NCBI RefSeq assembly: GCF_002556545.1
Contig: NZ_CP022685.1
Span: 372,001-436,000, forward strand
From: Streptomyces formicae
GTDB taxonomy: Bacteria; Actinomycetota; Actinomycetes; Streptomycetales; Streptomycetaceae
DNA: 64,000 nt
Direction of reading: 5' to 3'
Position 1 is the first letter of the stretch; each line of letters begins with the position of its first letter. The notes beneath the pieces are model-generated. The model had not been told where the DNA came from. It did not search any database and saw nothing but the letters and a program-made list of their open reading frames with translations. The position numbers were made by a program, and so were the translations under genes. Shown here piece after piece: positions 9,510 to 18,779 of this stretch.

Positions 9510-12320
9510 CTACGAAGCGTTGCGTACCGTTCCCGTGAACACAGGACCCTTCTGCGGCTCCCAGTTCTCGTCGTAGAGGGAGAGCTGAGCCTTCAGGGAC
9601 TCGTCGGGCTCCCGCACGTCGTCCTTCACCGTCGGCACGCGGACCTCGACGCTCTTCTTGCCCGCGGGCACCGAGACGTACAGGGCCGAGCCCGGCGCCA
9701 TCTTGGACAGCGCCCGGCCCGGACGGGGCTTCTCGTCGAACTCGTCCTTGAGCCAGCGCGGGTCCACGTCCAGGGTGGAGAGTTCCGCGCCACCGGTGAC
9801 CGGCAGGAAGGAGATCTCGCCCTGGATGTCCACGTCGACGGCTTCCGACAGCGTCATCCGCCACTTCAGCGGCTTGCCCTCGGTGACCTTGTCGGCGATC
9901 GGCTTCATGGTGACCTTGGGCATCGGGTCGTCGTTCTGCGCCGTCACCCCGCCGTGGTGGGAGCCGACGACGGCGCCGCGCACCGCCTTGACGAACGCGT
10001 CGTGCGCCACGTCGTAGCCGTAGCGGGTGTTGCCACGCACCTCTACGGGTACGTCGATGTCCTGCCCGCCGGGCCGTACCGTCACCAGCCGGGAGACGTA
10101 CTCGCCCGTGCTGCCGGGCTTGGGCTGGAAGAGCCTGACCTGGCCGCTGCCCTTGCCCGAGACGCTCACGGGCACGTGGTAGGTCCGCACCCCGGAGTCG
10201 CCCTCCTTCACCTTGAGGCGGCCCATGTCCACGCGGGGCAGCTCGGCGGGCTTCACCTCGGGAGTCCCCGGGCGCCAGCCCCAGGCGTCCATCAGCCACG
10301 CCTTGCCCTTGCCGGTACGCGGGGTGAGTTCAAGACTCCGCACGCTCTTGAGGTCGAAACCGGCGCGGACCGCGGCCGCCATCGGCACGCGGAGTTCGCG
10401 GGCCCAGTAGGACGTGGTCATGCTGCTGCCCGGCAGCCCGTCGACGCGGGCCCTGCCGAGCTTCGCCCGGTGTCCCGCCTTGTCGACGACGCTCACGTCG
10501 AGCGCGGTGCCCTCGGTGTTGGGCGGCACGATCACCCGCAGCGCGAGCTCCTTGGCGCCCGCCAGGGAGACGGGCCGTGCGGGACTCACGCGCACCGGGG
10601 TGCCGGACCGGGACCAGCTCATGGCGACGGCGTCACGGCCCGGTTCGGGCGAGGTCTCCCACTCGGCGAAGTGCGGTGAGGCGCCCTTGCCGTCGCGCGG
10701 CAGACAGGAACGGGCCGCGTCGGAGGTGATCTGGGCGCAGACCCGGCCGCCCTCGACCTTGGTCGAGGGAGTGGGCAGGATGGCAGGGGTGCGGCCCGCG
10801 CCGACGGCGTGGGTGAGCACCTTCGCGGGGTCCGCCGAGGGCGCGCGCCTGCCGGAGCCGTCGAGCAGGGGGCGCACCCGGTCGTCGCCCGCGACGAACA
10901 GCCGGGCCGCCGCGGCTATGTAGGTGGCCCCGGCCTTCTGCTGCTGCGGGGCGGTCAGGCGGGTCTTCGTGCCCGGCGAGCACACCGGGTCCGGGTCCTC
11001 GGACCCGAAGTCGTCCGTGGCGGGCGCCTTCGACTGCCCCGGAGTCCACTCGCTGTTGAAGAAGTTGTGGTTGGCGCCGACCATGTACACCGCGCTGTGC
11101 AGGGCCTTGCCGCGGCTGACGCCGCGCGTCCCGTCGACGTAGATCTCGCCCTGGAGGTCGGAGACGTCTCCGTCGCAGCCGGGCAGGATCGTCGCGGAGG
11201 GCACGTCGGGCACCGGGTTCTGCCCGAAGATCGTGGGGCCTATCAGGACGTTGCCGCGTATCTTCCAGCGCACCGGGCCCCGGTAACCGTCCTGGTCGGC
11301 GGGCGGCCGGGAAAGGCTGTCGAGTGCGGCCCTGTTGACGCCCTCGCCGCCTCGGGAGTGGCCGACGAGGAGGACGCGCGACAGGTCGGCGGGCGCGATC
11401 GCGCGCACCGCGGCAGGGGCTCCCGAGCGGTCCTTCGCCCAGTCCGCCCATTGGGCGAGGTGCAGTCGCACCAGCGACGAACGGGCCTGAGCGCCGCCGT
11501 CCTCGGCGAGGTGGTCCTGTCCGTTGATGCCGTTGGCGGCGATGGACACCGTGACGTAACCCTGGGATGCGAGGAGTTTCTGGGTGCCGAGGTAGCCGTC
11601 CTGGCTCGGCACCGGCTTCGTGCCCGCCGCGCAGGGCCAGTCGCCGCCCTCCTCGTCGCCCGCGCCGTAACAGGTGTAGTGGCGGCCGTGCAGGAAGAGC
11701 GCGAGCGGCCGGTCGCCCGGCGCGTCGACGGGGCCGACCACCTTGGCCCGCATCTCCACCGGCTCGGGGAAGCCGGGCAGCCGCACCGACTTCAGCGTGT
11801 AGTCGTCGGTGGCGGTGCGGTAGCCGCCGGGCTTTCCGGGGTCGACCTGGGCCTCGGGGAACGGCTTGCCGGGGAGCGGGGGCGAGGCGGGACGCCGGGC
11901 GTCCTGCCGCTGCCCGTTGCCCGCCTCGTCCAGGCGGCGCCCACCGGCCAGCACCCGTAGCTCCGTCGCCCGGCCGAGGCGCGCGCCGTTCAGCGGAAGC
12001 CGGAACGACTTCCGGTCCTGCGCGGCCACCGGTCGGCCCAGGAGCCGGTCACCGGAGTAGAACTCGACCCTGGCGTCGCCCATGGGGACCGCCTCCGGCG
12101 AGTCCCACACGAGTTCCTCGCCGCCGCCGTCACCGGCCAGCCGCCAGCCCTCAGGAAGGCCGTCGTCGGCGTCGCCGGTCGTCGTGGCCGGAGCGGGTGG
12201 TGGTGCGTCGGCGTGCGGCAGCGCGTGCGCCGCCCCGGGTGACACCGCGGCCAGCGTGAACGCCGCGAGCGCCGTGGTCACCACTCGTGAGACACGTCTC
12301 AAAGTGGTCCTCCTCGTCAT
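9510..12320 (-). CDS. Large secreted alpha/beta hydrolase with C-terminal repeat-like domain
   Basis: The product is 936 residues. The ATG at 12320 (MTRRTTLRR) follows GGAGAG and opens a Sec signal peptide, charged then hydrophobic (TTALAAFTLAAVSPGAAHA), cleaved near residue 34. The catalytic part contains ALFLHGRHYTCY (oxyanion side) and the nucleophile elbow GHSRGGEGVN with serine near residue 322, so it should be a serine hydrolase or esterase acting outside the cell. After about residue 560 it has a beta-rich region (RVSPARPVSLAGAKEL and on) and a C-terminal segment with DVREPDESLKAQLSLYDE, which resembles the acidic end of a Calx-beta repeat. The substrate is unknown. The gene stands alone; a strong hairpin follows it. 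Confidence 0.85.
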   Translation of the reverse strand: MTRRTTLRRVSRVVTTALAAFTLAAVSPGAAHALPHADAPPPAPATTTGDADDGLPEGWRLAGDGGGEELVWDSPEAVPMGDARVEFYSGDRLLGRPVAAQDRKSFRLPLNGARLGRATELRVLAGGRRLDEAGNGQRQDARRPASPPLPGKPFPEAQVDPGKPGGYRTATDDYTLKSVRLPGFPEPVEMRAKVVGPVDAPGDRPLALFLHGRHYTCYGAGDEEGGDWPCAAGTKPVPSQDGYLGTQKLLASQGYVTVSIAANGINGQDHLAEDGGAQARSSLVRLHLAQWADWAKDRSGAPAAVRAIAPADLSRVLLVGHSRGGEGVNRAALDSLSRPPADQDGYRGPVRWKIRGNVLIGPTIFGQNPVPDVPSATILPGCDGDVSDLQGEIYVDGTRGVSRGKALHSAVYMVGANHNFFNSEWTPGQSKAPATDDFGSEDPDPVCSPGTKTRLTAPQQQKAGATYIAAAARLFVAGDDRVRPLLDGSGRRAPSADPAKVLTHAVGAGRTPAILPTPSTKVEGGRVCAQITSDAARSCLPRDGKGASPHFAEWETSPEPGRDAVAMSWSRSGTPVRVSPARPVSLAGAKELALRVIVPPNTEGTALDVSVVDKAGHRAKLGRARVDGLPGSSMTTSYWARELRVPMAAAVRAGFDLKSVRSLELTPRTGKGKAWLMDAWGWRPGTPEVKPAELPRVDMGRLKVKEGDSGVRTYHVPVSVSGKGSGQVRLFQPKPGSTGEYVSRLVTVRPGGQDIDVPVEVRGNTRYGYDVAHDAFVKAVRGAVVGSHHGGVTAQNDDPMPKVTMKPIADKVTEGKPLKWRMTLSEAVDVDIQGEISFLPVTGGAELSTLDVDPRWLKDEFDEKPRPGRALSKMAPGSALYVSVPAGKKSVEVRVPTVKDDVREPDESLKAQLSLYDENWEPQKGPVFTGTVRNAS

Positions 12321-12528
12321 CACTCTCCACAGGACACGCAACCGAACTCACGTGCCCCTCTTGCCCCTTCGAGGACGGAAATCGACGACCTTGAGTTGCC
12401 TCCCGGCGGAACCGAACGCGGAAAGGGCCCGGGGAAGGCCGCAAAAGAGCGGCGGGCGCGGCGAGATGGGCGCGCTTCTCCCGGAGCCCCCTGCCACGAG
12501 CGGCGGGCCGTCCTGCCAGGATGCGGAC

Positions 12529-12972
12529 ATGCACATCTACGAAGAGCGGCTCAGCGTGCCCCGCTCCTGGTGGGCTCTGGTCGTGCTCGGCGGAGTCGGT
12601 CTCGGGCTCGGGGCGTTCCCCTTCGGGGTGTTCGCCGCGGTGACGGCGGCCACGGCCGGCATCGCGGTGGCCGCCGCGATCGTCCACGCGCACGGCAGCG
12701 TCCGCATCCTCGTGACACCGGGCTCGCTCGTCGTCGGTGGCCGGAAGATCCCGATCGAGGCGCTCGGCGCGACGGAGATCCTGGACGAGCGCGAGGCCTT
12801 CGAGTGGCGCACCGTCAGGGCGAATCCGTACGCGCTGCTGCTCCTGCGCTCCTACGTTCCGACCGCGCTGCGCATCGAGTTGCGCGACGCGTACGGCGGC
12901 GCGCCCTACGTCTACCTCTCGACGCGCCGCCCCATGAACCTCGCGACGATCCTGGCGTTCACGCGGGGCTGA
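12529..12972 (+). CDS. DUF3093 family membrane protein
   Basis: This 147-residue protein begins at the ATG at 12529 (MHIYEERLSVPRSWW), a hallmark start of the actinobacterial DUF3093 family. Two closely spaced transmembrane helices (about 14-52) precede a cytoplasmic or surface domain with TPGSLVVGGRKIPIEALG and RANPYALLLLRSYVPTALRI, both family motifs, and end at YVYLSTRRP. The function is not known. It is divergent from the secreted hydrolase, with 208 bases between them, and about 70 bases upstream of the lyase-like gene. Confidence 0.85.
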   Translation: MHIYEERLSVPRSWWALVVLGGVGLGLGAFPFGVFAAVTAATAGIAVAAAIVHAHGSVRILVTPGSLVVGGRKIPIEALGATEILDEREAFEWRTVRANPYALLLLRSYVPTALRIELRDAYGGAPYVYLSTRRPMNLATILAFTRG

Positions 12973-13041
12973 CCTCGATCACTGCCGGTCCGGGACATGC
13001 GCTGGACCGGAGGCGGTGGTCCGCCGCAGGCTGATCCCGTG

Positions 13042-14217
13042 ATGGATCAAGAGAGTGACTCCCCGGCCGGTTCCGCCGCTCCGCTGCCCTGGTACGCGCG
13101 TCCCGCCGCGCGCTCCTGGACCTGTGCCCCCACCCCGTCCGACGCCCGGGACTTCCACGCGTCCCTGCCCGGCTACGCCAGGACCCCGCTGCACGACCTT
13201 CCCTCCCTCGCCGCGGACTTGAAGGTCGGCCGGGTCTTCGTCAAGGACGAGTCGGAGCGGCTCGGTCTGCCCGCCTTCAAGGCGCTCGGCGCGTCCTGGG
13301 CGATCCACCGGGTGCTGGCGCGGCGCGCGAACGCGGGCGCCGCGGACGGCGCGGGGCACCCGCTGACCCTGATCGCCGCGACCGACGGCAATCACGGGCG
13401 CGCCGTCGCCAGGATGGCCGGGCAACTGGGCCAGCGCGCGCACGTCTTCGTCCCCGACGGCGTGCACGCGGTGGCCGTCGACGCCATCCGGGGCGAGGGG
13501 GCCGAGGTCACGGAGGTGGCCGGTTCGTACGACCTCGCGGTGCGCAGGGCGGCGGACGCGGCCGCCGCGCCGGACGCGGTGCTCATCCAGGACACCGCGT
13601 GGGACGGCTACGAGGAAGTCCCCTCACTGATCGTCGAGGGATACGCGACGCTCTTCACCGAGATCGACGCCCAACTGGCCGAAACGGGCGTGGCGTCACC
13701 CTCCCTGGTCGCCGTCCCGGTCGGCGTCGGGGCGCTCGCGCACGCCGCCGTCACGCACTACCGGGGCCGACCGGCGGACGGCCCGGTGGGTGCGGCGGCT
13801 CCCGCGCTGCTCTCCGTGGAACCCGTGGCGGCCGCCTGCGCGCTGGCCAGTCTGCGCGCGGGGCGCCTCACCAGCGTGCCGACCGGGATGACGGCCATGG
13901 CGGGGCTGAACTGCGGCACGCCGTCCTCGCTCGGCTGGCCCGCGCTGCGCGACGGCCTCGACGCGGCGGTCGCCGTCACCGACGCGGCGAGCGCCGCGGC
14001 CGTGCGGGACCTGGCGGACCTCGGCGTCTCCTCGGGGCCCTGCGGCGCGGCTCCCCTGGCCGGTGCGCGGGCCGCGCTGACCGGCGAGGGCGCCGCCGAG
14101 CGCCGCGCCGCGCTCGGCATCTCCCCCACCTCGACCGTCGTCCTGCTCAGCACCGAGGGCGCGGCCGCCAACCCGGGCCTTCGGGAGGAGGCCACCGACG
14201 AGCGCGTGCAGCGATGA
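13042..14217 (+). CDS. Diaminopropionate ammonia-lyase-like PLP enzyme
   Basis: This 391-residue fold-type II pyridoxal-phosphate enzyme has FHASLPGYARTPLHDLPSL and VKDESERLGLPAFKALGASW, the diaminopropionate ammonia-lyase signature; the Schiff-base lysine is K80. ATDGNHGRAVAR forms the substrate loop, GVGALAHA a glycine-rich phosphate loop, and GMTAMAGLNCGTPSS is also typical. The family turns 2,3-diaminopropionate into pyruvate and ammonia, but related enzymes act on other beta-substituted alanines, so the substrate is not certain. The ATG at 13042 is chosen because upstream codons (GGGPPQADPV) do not match the family. No transporter or regulator is adjacent. Confidence 0.8.
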   Translation: MDQESDSPAGSAAPLPWYARPAARSWTCAPTPSDARDFHASLPGYARTPLHDLPSLAADLKVGRVFVKDESERLGLPAFKALGASWAIHRVLARRANAGAADGAGHPLTLIAATDGNHGRAVARMAGQLGQRAHVFVPDGVHAVAVDAIRGEGAEVTEVAGSYDLAVRRAADAAAAPDAVLIQDTAWDGYEEVPSLIVEGYATLFTEIDAQLAETGVASPSLVAVPVGVGALAHAAVTHYRGRPADGPVGAAAPALLSVEPVAAACALASLRAGRLTSVPTGMTAMAGLNCGTPSSLGWPALRDGLDAAVAVTDAASAAAVRDLADLGVSSGPCGAAPLAGARAALTGEGAAERRAALGISPTSTVVLLSTEGAAANPGLREEATDERVQR

Positions 14218-14489
14218 TTTCCGGTCGATGCAGATCGTCGAAGAAAGAACCAATTCCACGTTTACGCAGGTCAGGAGTTAGTCAGCGCTTATACCAATGC
14301 CGTGCGTCCACATGCTGGACAGCGTGCGCGCCGCCGCGCCACCACCCCTGAGCTGCCCGAACGAGCGTACGGTCACCGAACACCGAACACGCACATCCGG
14401 AAATCGACCATCCGTATGGCACTCACTCTCCGCACAGGTAAGACTCCTCACCGCAGTCACCAACCGCATCCATCGAAGGAGAGTCCACC
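14218..14489. promoter_or_regulatory. Intergenic region upstream of the first subtilisin inhibitor
   Basis: No gene is seen in these 272 bases. The first 70 bases (about 14230-14300) are distinctly AT-richer than the window average and probably hold the inhibitor promoter. A strong ribosome site, GAAGGAGAG, sits just before the ATG at 14490. Confidence 0.5.
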
Positions 14490-14930
14490 ATGCGTCGCAC
14501 CCTCAAGGCGACGGTCGCGGCCGCCGCCGCGGCGGTCTGCGTCCTCACCACGACGGCAGGCATCGCGCAGGCCGAGGCACCGAAGCCGACGAGCCTCTAC
14601 GCGCCGTCCGCCCTCGTCTTCACGGTCGGCCACGGCGAGAACACCGCCACGGCCACCGTGGAGCGCGCGGTGACGCTGACCTGTGCGCCGCGCCCGGCGG
14701 GCAGCCACCCCGCCGCGGCAGCCGCCTGCGCCGAACTGGCGGCGGTGGACGGGCGGTTCGCCGAGCTGGTCGGCGCCGAGTCGAGTGTGGTGTGTACAAA
14801 GGAATGGCGGCCGGTCGTCGTGACCGCCGATGGCGTCTGGGGCGGCCGACACGTGCAGTGGTCGGCCACCTTCCCCAACGCCTGCATGATGAAGGCCGGT
14901 CTCGGTGAAGGCGTCGCACTCACCTTCTGA
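14490..14930 (+). CDS. Streptomyces subtilisin inhibitor (SSI) family protease inhibitor, P1 lysine
   Basis: The 146-residue secreted precursor has a clear Sec signal (MRRTLKATVAAAAAAVCVLTT, cleaved after IAQA at 28). The mature part matches SSI: LYAPSALVFTVGHGE, AVTLTCAPRPAGSHP, and NACMMKA near the end, with four cysteines (65, 80, 102 and one near 132) for the two family disulfides. The reactive-site loop reads V-V-C-T-K-E-W, so P1 is K104 and P1' is Glu. Classical SSI has Met at P1; a Lys predicts a trypsin-like target. SSI proteins are abundant extracellular dimers that restrain secreted proteases. A second SSI gene lies at 53622-54011. A hairpin follows at 15005-15034. Confidence 0.95.
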   Translation: MRRTLKATVAAAAAAVCVLTTTAGIAQAEAPKPTSLYAPSALVFTVGHGENTATATVERAVTLTCAPRPAGSHPAAAAACAELAAVDGRFAELVGAESSVVCTKEWRPVVVTADGVWGGRHVQWSATFPNACMMKAGLGEGVALTF

Positions 14931-15004
14931 CGAGACCTGTCCCTGAACCACACTCAGGGGAGTCCCGGCACCTTTCGTGGGGGAAGGCGGTCGGGACGCG
15001 GGGC

Positions 15005-15034
15005 GGCCCCCGGTGTCCTCGGGCACCGGGGGCC
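15005..15034 (+). terminator. Hairpin terminator after the first subtilisin inhibitor
   Basis: GGCCCCCGGTG (15005-15015) pairs with CACCGGGGGCC (15024-15034) around an 8-base loop. It sits 75 bases past the inhibitor stop and before the cupin gene at 15048, so it probably insulates the two. Confidence 0.65.
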
Positions 15035-15047
15035 GTAGTGTTCCCGT

Positions 15048-15779
15048 ATGCCTGAGACGTGTGAGACCTACGCAGGGCTTCCCGGCGGCATCGGCGTGTC
15101 TCGCCTACGGGTGTACGACTGGCCCACGGCGGACGGGCTGCGCGGCGGAACTCCCCATCTGCACCTGACCTGTTCGGAGGGGTACGCGGTCACCGGAGGC
15201 CGCGGCGCCGTGCAGACCCTGACCGCGTCCGGCTTCCGGCAGACACCGCTCGCCCCTGGCGCACTGGTGTGGTTCACCCCCGGCACCATCCACCGCCTGG
15301 TCAACGACGGCGAGTTGGAGATCACCGTCCTCATGCAGAACTGCGGCCTCCCCGAGGCCGGTGACGCGGTGCTCACCCTGCCCCCTCCCCTGCTGGCCGA
15401 CCCCGAGACGTACCGCGCGGCGGTCGCGCTGCCCACCGAAGCCACCGAGGCCGAACAGGCGACTGCCGCCCGGCACCGTCGCGACCTGGCCATCGAGGGG
15501 TTCACCGCCCTCCGCGAGGCGACCGAGTCCGGTGACCCCGAGCCGCTCGCGGCCTTCCACCGAGCCGCCGTAGCCCTCGCCCGCCCGCTCGCGGCGGCCT
15601 GGCGCGCACGCTGGCGCGAAGGCGCGGCCGCCGCTGCCGGGGCGACCGGCGCGCAGCTCGACCACCTGGAGCGCGGCGACGCCGACTATCTGGCCCTGGC
15701 CTCGGTGCGGGCCGAACGGCCCGCGGCCCGCGGCAGGTTCGGCATGTGCGGGCGACTGGACGTCTACGACGTGGCCTGA
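15048..15779 (+). CDS. Cupin-domain protein
   Basis: The product is 243 residues. The N-terminal half is a cupin: TPHLHLTCSEGYAVTGGRGA supplies two metal-type histidines and a glutamate in the usual first cupin motif, and GALVWFTPGTIHRLVNDGEL gives the second motif with its histidine. The C-terminal half is helical and alanine-rich, with no motif I recognise. Such proteins may be small-molecule isomerases, oxygenases or sensors; nothing here decides. The gene overlaps the end of the YunG-like gene on the other strand by 16 bases. Confidence 0.75.
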   Translation: MPETCETYAGLPGGIGVSRLRVYDWPTADGLRGGTPHLHLTCSEGYAVTGGRGAVQTLTASGFRQTPLAPGALVWFTPGTIHRLVNDGELEITVLMQNCGLPEAGDAVLTLPPPLLADPETYRAAVALPTEATEAEQATAARHRRDLAIEGFTALREATESGDPEPLAAFHRAAVALARPLAAAWRARWREGAAAAAGATGAQLDHLERGDADYLALASVRAERPAARGRFGMCGRLDVYDVA

Positions 15780-16210
15780 GCGGTCCCCGACCTGGTCTGC
15801 GCGGCGGACCGTGCGCTGCGCTCACCGGCCAACTCGCCGAGTCTCGCAAGCACCCGGGCGCGCAGCAGCTCGTACTCCGCGCGGCAGCGGCGTATCTCCG
15901 GCGGCCTGGCGATGACCGTGCCCGCCGTCACGATCTCCTGCGGCGCGAACTGCTCGCGGGTCAGGTCGACGTCCACTCCCGCGCCCAGGCGGTTCCACCA
16001 GTGGTAGTCCGTGCGGACCCCGTCCACATGGACCTCGCCGCGGACGAGCTCGCCGCCGAGCAGGTCGTGCAGGACCAGCGCCGTCACCCCGCACTGGTCC
16101 CTGGCCGGGTTCTCCGGCGGCCAGGGGTCCGTGGAGTCGGGCGGGCACGTGTCGGCGCCCCAACTGTCGCGCACGGCCGACTCGATGTCGCTGAGAAGCA
16201 GAGGTGTCAT
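15764..16210 (-). CDS. YunG-like small protein
   Basis: This 148-residue protein has family-like features: an opening ESAVRDSWGADTC, the segment NPARDQCGVTALVLHDLLGGEL, and HVDGVRTDYHWWNRLGAGVDVDLTREQF. The conserved Cys and the H-W-W-N stretch recall a cysteine-protease-like fold, but activity is unproven. I set the start at the ATG at 16210 (MTPLLLSD), behind GAAGGTG; an upstream start at 16240 would add ten residues. It ends inside the cupin gene's last 16 bases on the opposite strand and starts 31 bases downstream of the CoA-transferase stop, so it may be the last gene of that operon. Confidence 0.65.
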   Translation of the reverse strand: MTPLLLSDIESAVRDSWGADTCPPDSTDPWPPENPARDQCGVTALVLHDLLGGELVRGEVHVDGVRTDYHWWNRLGAGVDVDLTREQFAPQEIVTAGTVIARPPEIRRCRAEYELLRARVLARLGELAGERSARSAAQTRSGTAQATS

Positions 16211-16240
16211 GCCGATCACCTTCGCACCCGACACTGACAA

Positions 16241-17461
16241 TCACGCGTCGTCGCAGGTCACCTCGGGCTCGGTAGCCCGCACGACGCCTCGCGCCACCGC
16301 CGCGTCGACGGCCGCGTCGTCGTACCCCGCCGCGCCGAGCACCTCCCGGGTGTCCGCGCCGGCGCCCCGCACCACGGGACGCTCCCGCGCCGGTGTGCGG
16401 GAGAGGGAGACGGGCGAGGCGAGCCCCCGGTAGTCGTCGTGCTCGATCACCAGGCCCCGGTGGCGGACCTGGGGCGCCGTCAGGGCCTCGGCGACGTCGT
16501 GCACGGGCGAGGCCGGGATGCCGCGGGCCGTGAGGAGTCCGGTCAGTGCGGAGCGGGAGTGCGCGGCGATGGGCTTCTCCAGGGCGGCGCGGAGCTCCTG
16601 TTGATGGCGTACGCGGTCCGGGTTCGTGCAAAAGCGCGGGTCGGCCGCGAGCTCCGGGACCCCCAGGACCTCGGTGAGCGCGGCGAACTGGCGGTCATTG
16701 CCCACCGCGACGAAGAGGGGCCCGTCGGCCGCGGTGAACGCGTCGTAGGGGGCGATGGTGGGATGCGCGGAGCCGGTGCGCATCGGCACCGTGCCGTTCG
16801 CGAGCCAGGTCGCCGAGTGCGGGTGGAGCAGGCTGACGGCGGTGTCCAGAAGGGTGCAGTCGACGAGTTGGCCGAGGCCGGAGCGGTGCCGTTCGTTCAG
16901 CGCGAGCAGGATCCCGGAGAACGCGAGGATTCCGGTGACCTGGTCGACGACCGGCACACCGACGCGCAACGCCGGTCCCCCGGCCGCTCCGTTGACGCTC
17001 ATCAGGCCGCCGTACGCCTGGAGCACGGCGTCGTAGCCCGGCTGTCCGCCGAGCGGCCCGTCCGTGCCGAAGCCGGTGACGCGGCAGTGGATGAGCGCGG
17101 GGAAGCGGGCGCGCAGCTCGTCGTCGGAGTAGCCCCATGCCGCGAGGGTGCCCCCCTTGAAGTTCTCGACGAGCACGTCGGTGTCGCGCAGCAGGGTCCC
17201 CAGGATGTCCCGCCCTTCGGGCACGGACAGGTCGACGATGACGTTCTTCTTGTCGCGGTTGAGGTTCTGGTAGTACGCGGAGGTGCCGGGCGCGACGAAC
17301 GGCGGGCCCCATCCCCGTGTCTCGTCACCGGTCGGCGGCTCGACCTTGATGACCTCGGCGCCGTGGTCGGCGAGCATCTGCGCGCAGTAGGGGCCCGCGA
17401 GGACCCGGGACAGATCGAGCACCTTGAGCCCGTCGAGGGCGCGGATCGGCGTGTTCGTCAT
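16241..17461 (-). CDS. CaiB/BaiF family (class III) CoA-transferase
   Basis: The product is 406 residues. It opens LKVLDLSRVLAGPYCAQMLAD, then GAEVIKVEPPTGDETRGWGPPF and NRDKKNVIVDL, all family III CoA-transferase signatures. The catalytic aspartate that forms the mixed anhydride with the acyl donor is D144 in QPGYDAVLQAYGGLMS. It would move CoA between carboxylic acids. It lies 49 bases downstream of an acyl-CoA dehydrogenase on the same strand, and the pair faces an IclR regulator: a compact acyl-CoA catabolic locus. The true acid is not evident. Confidence 0.9.
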   Translation of the reverse strand: MTNTPIRALDGLKVLDLSRVLAGPYCAQMLADHGAEVIKVEPPTGDETRGWGPPFVAPGTSAYYQNLNRDKKNVIVDLSVPEGRDILGTLLRDTDVLVENFKGGTLAAWGYSDDELRARFPALIHCRVTGFGTDGPLGGQPGYDAVLQAYGGLMSVNGAAGGPALRVGVPVVDQVTGILAFSGILLALNERHRSGLGQLVDCTLLDTAVSLLHPHSATWLANGTVPMRTGSAHPTIAPYDAFTAADGPLFVAVGNDRQFAALTEVLGVPELAADPRFCTNPDRVRHQQELRAALEKPIAAHSRSALTGLLTARGIPASPVHDVAEALTAPQVRHRGLVIEHDDYRGLASPVSLSRTPARERPVVRGAGADTREVLGAAGYDDAAVDAAVARGVVRATEPEVTCDDA

Positions 17462-17510
17462 CAGGAGGACCTCGGCATCAGGACGGCATCAGGACGACAT
17501 CGGGAGGACT

Positions 17511-18674
17511 TCAGTACGACTTCGGCAGGCCGAGCACATGGCTCGCCACGTAGTTCAGGACCATCTCCTGGCTGATCGGGGCGAGCCGCAGCAACCGCGC
17601 CTCCCTGAAGTACCGCTCGACGTGGAACTCCTTGGCGTACCCCATCCCGCCGAGCGTCTGCACGGCACGGTCGGCGGCCTGGAAACCGGCGTCGGCGCAC
17701 AGCCACTTGGCCATGTTGGCCTCTTTGCCGCAGGGCAGCCCCTGGTCGTAGCGCCAAGCGGCGGCGCGTGCCATGAGTTCGGCGGCGTCGAGCCGGGTCG
17801 CCGCCTCGGCGAGCGGGAAGGCGATGCCCTGGTTCTGCCCGATGGGCCGGTCGAAGACGACACGCGCGCGTGCGTAGTCGACGGCGCCGCGCAGTGCGGC
17901 CCTGCCGATCCCGAGCGCCTCGTGGGCGAGGAGGATCCGCTCCGGGTTCAGCCCGTCTAGGAGGTACCGGAAGCCCTGGCCCTCCTCCCCCACCCGGCAG
18001 GACGCGGGCACCCGCAGTCCGTCGATGAGCACTTCGTAGGAGGCGACGGCGTTGCGGCCCATCTTGGGAATGGCCCGCAGCCGTACGGCATCGGAGGCGA
18101 TGTCGACGAGGAACAGCGACATGCCGTCCGTGGGCCGCTCCGCGTGGCGCGGGGCGGTCCTCGCGATGAGCACCATCTTCTGGGACTCGCCCGCCTTGGT
18201 GATCCACACCTTGCGGCCGTCGATGACGTAGTCGTCGCCGTCGCGCCGGGCGACGGTGGAGATGCGGGTGGTGTCCGTGCCCGCGTCGGGTTCGGTGACG
18301 CCGAAGCAGACGTGCAGCGAGCCGTCGGCGGCACGCGGCAGGATGTCCTCGCGCAGCTCCGCACTGCCGTGCTTCACGATGGTGTTGAGCCCGAAGATCG
18401 TCAGGTGCATGGTGCTGCACCCGTTCATGCCCGCCCCTGACGCGGCGATCTCCTGGAGCAGCAGGGACGCCTCCAGGATGCCGAGTCCGCCGCCGCCGTA
18501 CTCCTCGGGTATCGATATGCCCAGCCAGCCCGCGTCGGCGAAGGCGTCGTAGAACTCCTGGGGGAACGCGGCCCGTTCGTCGTGGTCCGCCCAGTACGAG
18601 TCGGGGAACCGGGCGGCGAGCGCGGCGACGGCGCGGCGGATGTCCTCCTGCTCCTCGGACAGCGCGAAGTCCAT
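17511..18674 (-). CDS. Acyl-CoA dehydrogenase
   Basis: This 387-residue flavoprotein has the full fold: DFALSEEQEDIRRAVAALA at the start, CFGVTEPDAGTDTTRISTVA for FAD/substrate contacts, DGRKVWITKAGESQ, and FDRPIGQNQGIAFPLAE. The usual C-terminal catalytic Glu (Y-E-G-T-S) is absent: the region reads LLRLAPISQEMVLN. A Glu is present in NPERILLAHEALG, the position used by isovaleryl- and long-chain-type enzymes, so catalysis may rely on that residue (inference). First gene of the operon with the CoA-transferase. Its promoter region holds a palindrome at 18691-18702, probably the operator of the divergent IclR regulator. Confidence 0.9.
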   Translation of the reverse strand: MDFALSEEQEDIRRAVAALAARFPDSYWADHDERAAFPQEFYDAFADAGWLGISIPEEYGGGGLGILEASLLLQEIAASGAGMNGCSTMHLTIFGLNTIVKHGSAELREDILPRAADGSLHVCFGVTEPDAGTDTTRISTVARRDGDDYVIDGRKVWITKAGESQKMVLIARTAPRHAERPTDGMSLFLVDIASDAVRLRAIPKMGRNAVASYEVLIDGLRVPASCRVGEEGQGFRYLLDGLNPERILLAHEALGIGRAALRGAVDYARARVVFDRPIGQNQGIAFPLAEAATRLDAAELMARAAAWRYDQGLPCGKEANMAKWLCADAGFQAADRAVQTLGGMGYAKEFHVERYFREARLLRLAPISQEMVLNYVASHVLGLPKSY

Positions 18675-18690
18675 GGTTTCCAGCCCCAGT

Positions 18691-18702
18691 TCGTATATAC
18701 GA
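18691..18702. promoter_or_regulatory. Perfect palindrome, likely IclR operator
   Basis: TCGTATATACGA is a perfect 12-base palindrome in the 105-base gap between the acyl-CoA dehydrogenase (minus) and the IclR gene (plus). It begins 17 bases from the dehydrogenase start codon, placing it well for repression. Binding is inferred from position only. Confidence 0.55.
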
Positions 18703-18779
18703 TCGCCGAGTCGGATATGCGTGAGGCTAAGAGCCGCGTGATCGGCGGGTCAAGAGCCACCGGGGAGTAGGGGGACGGC

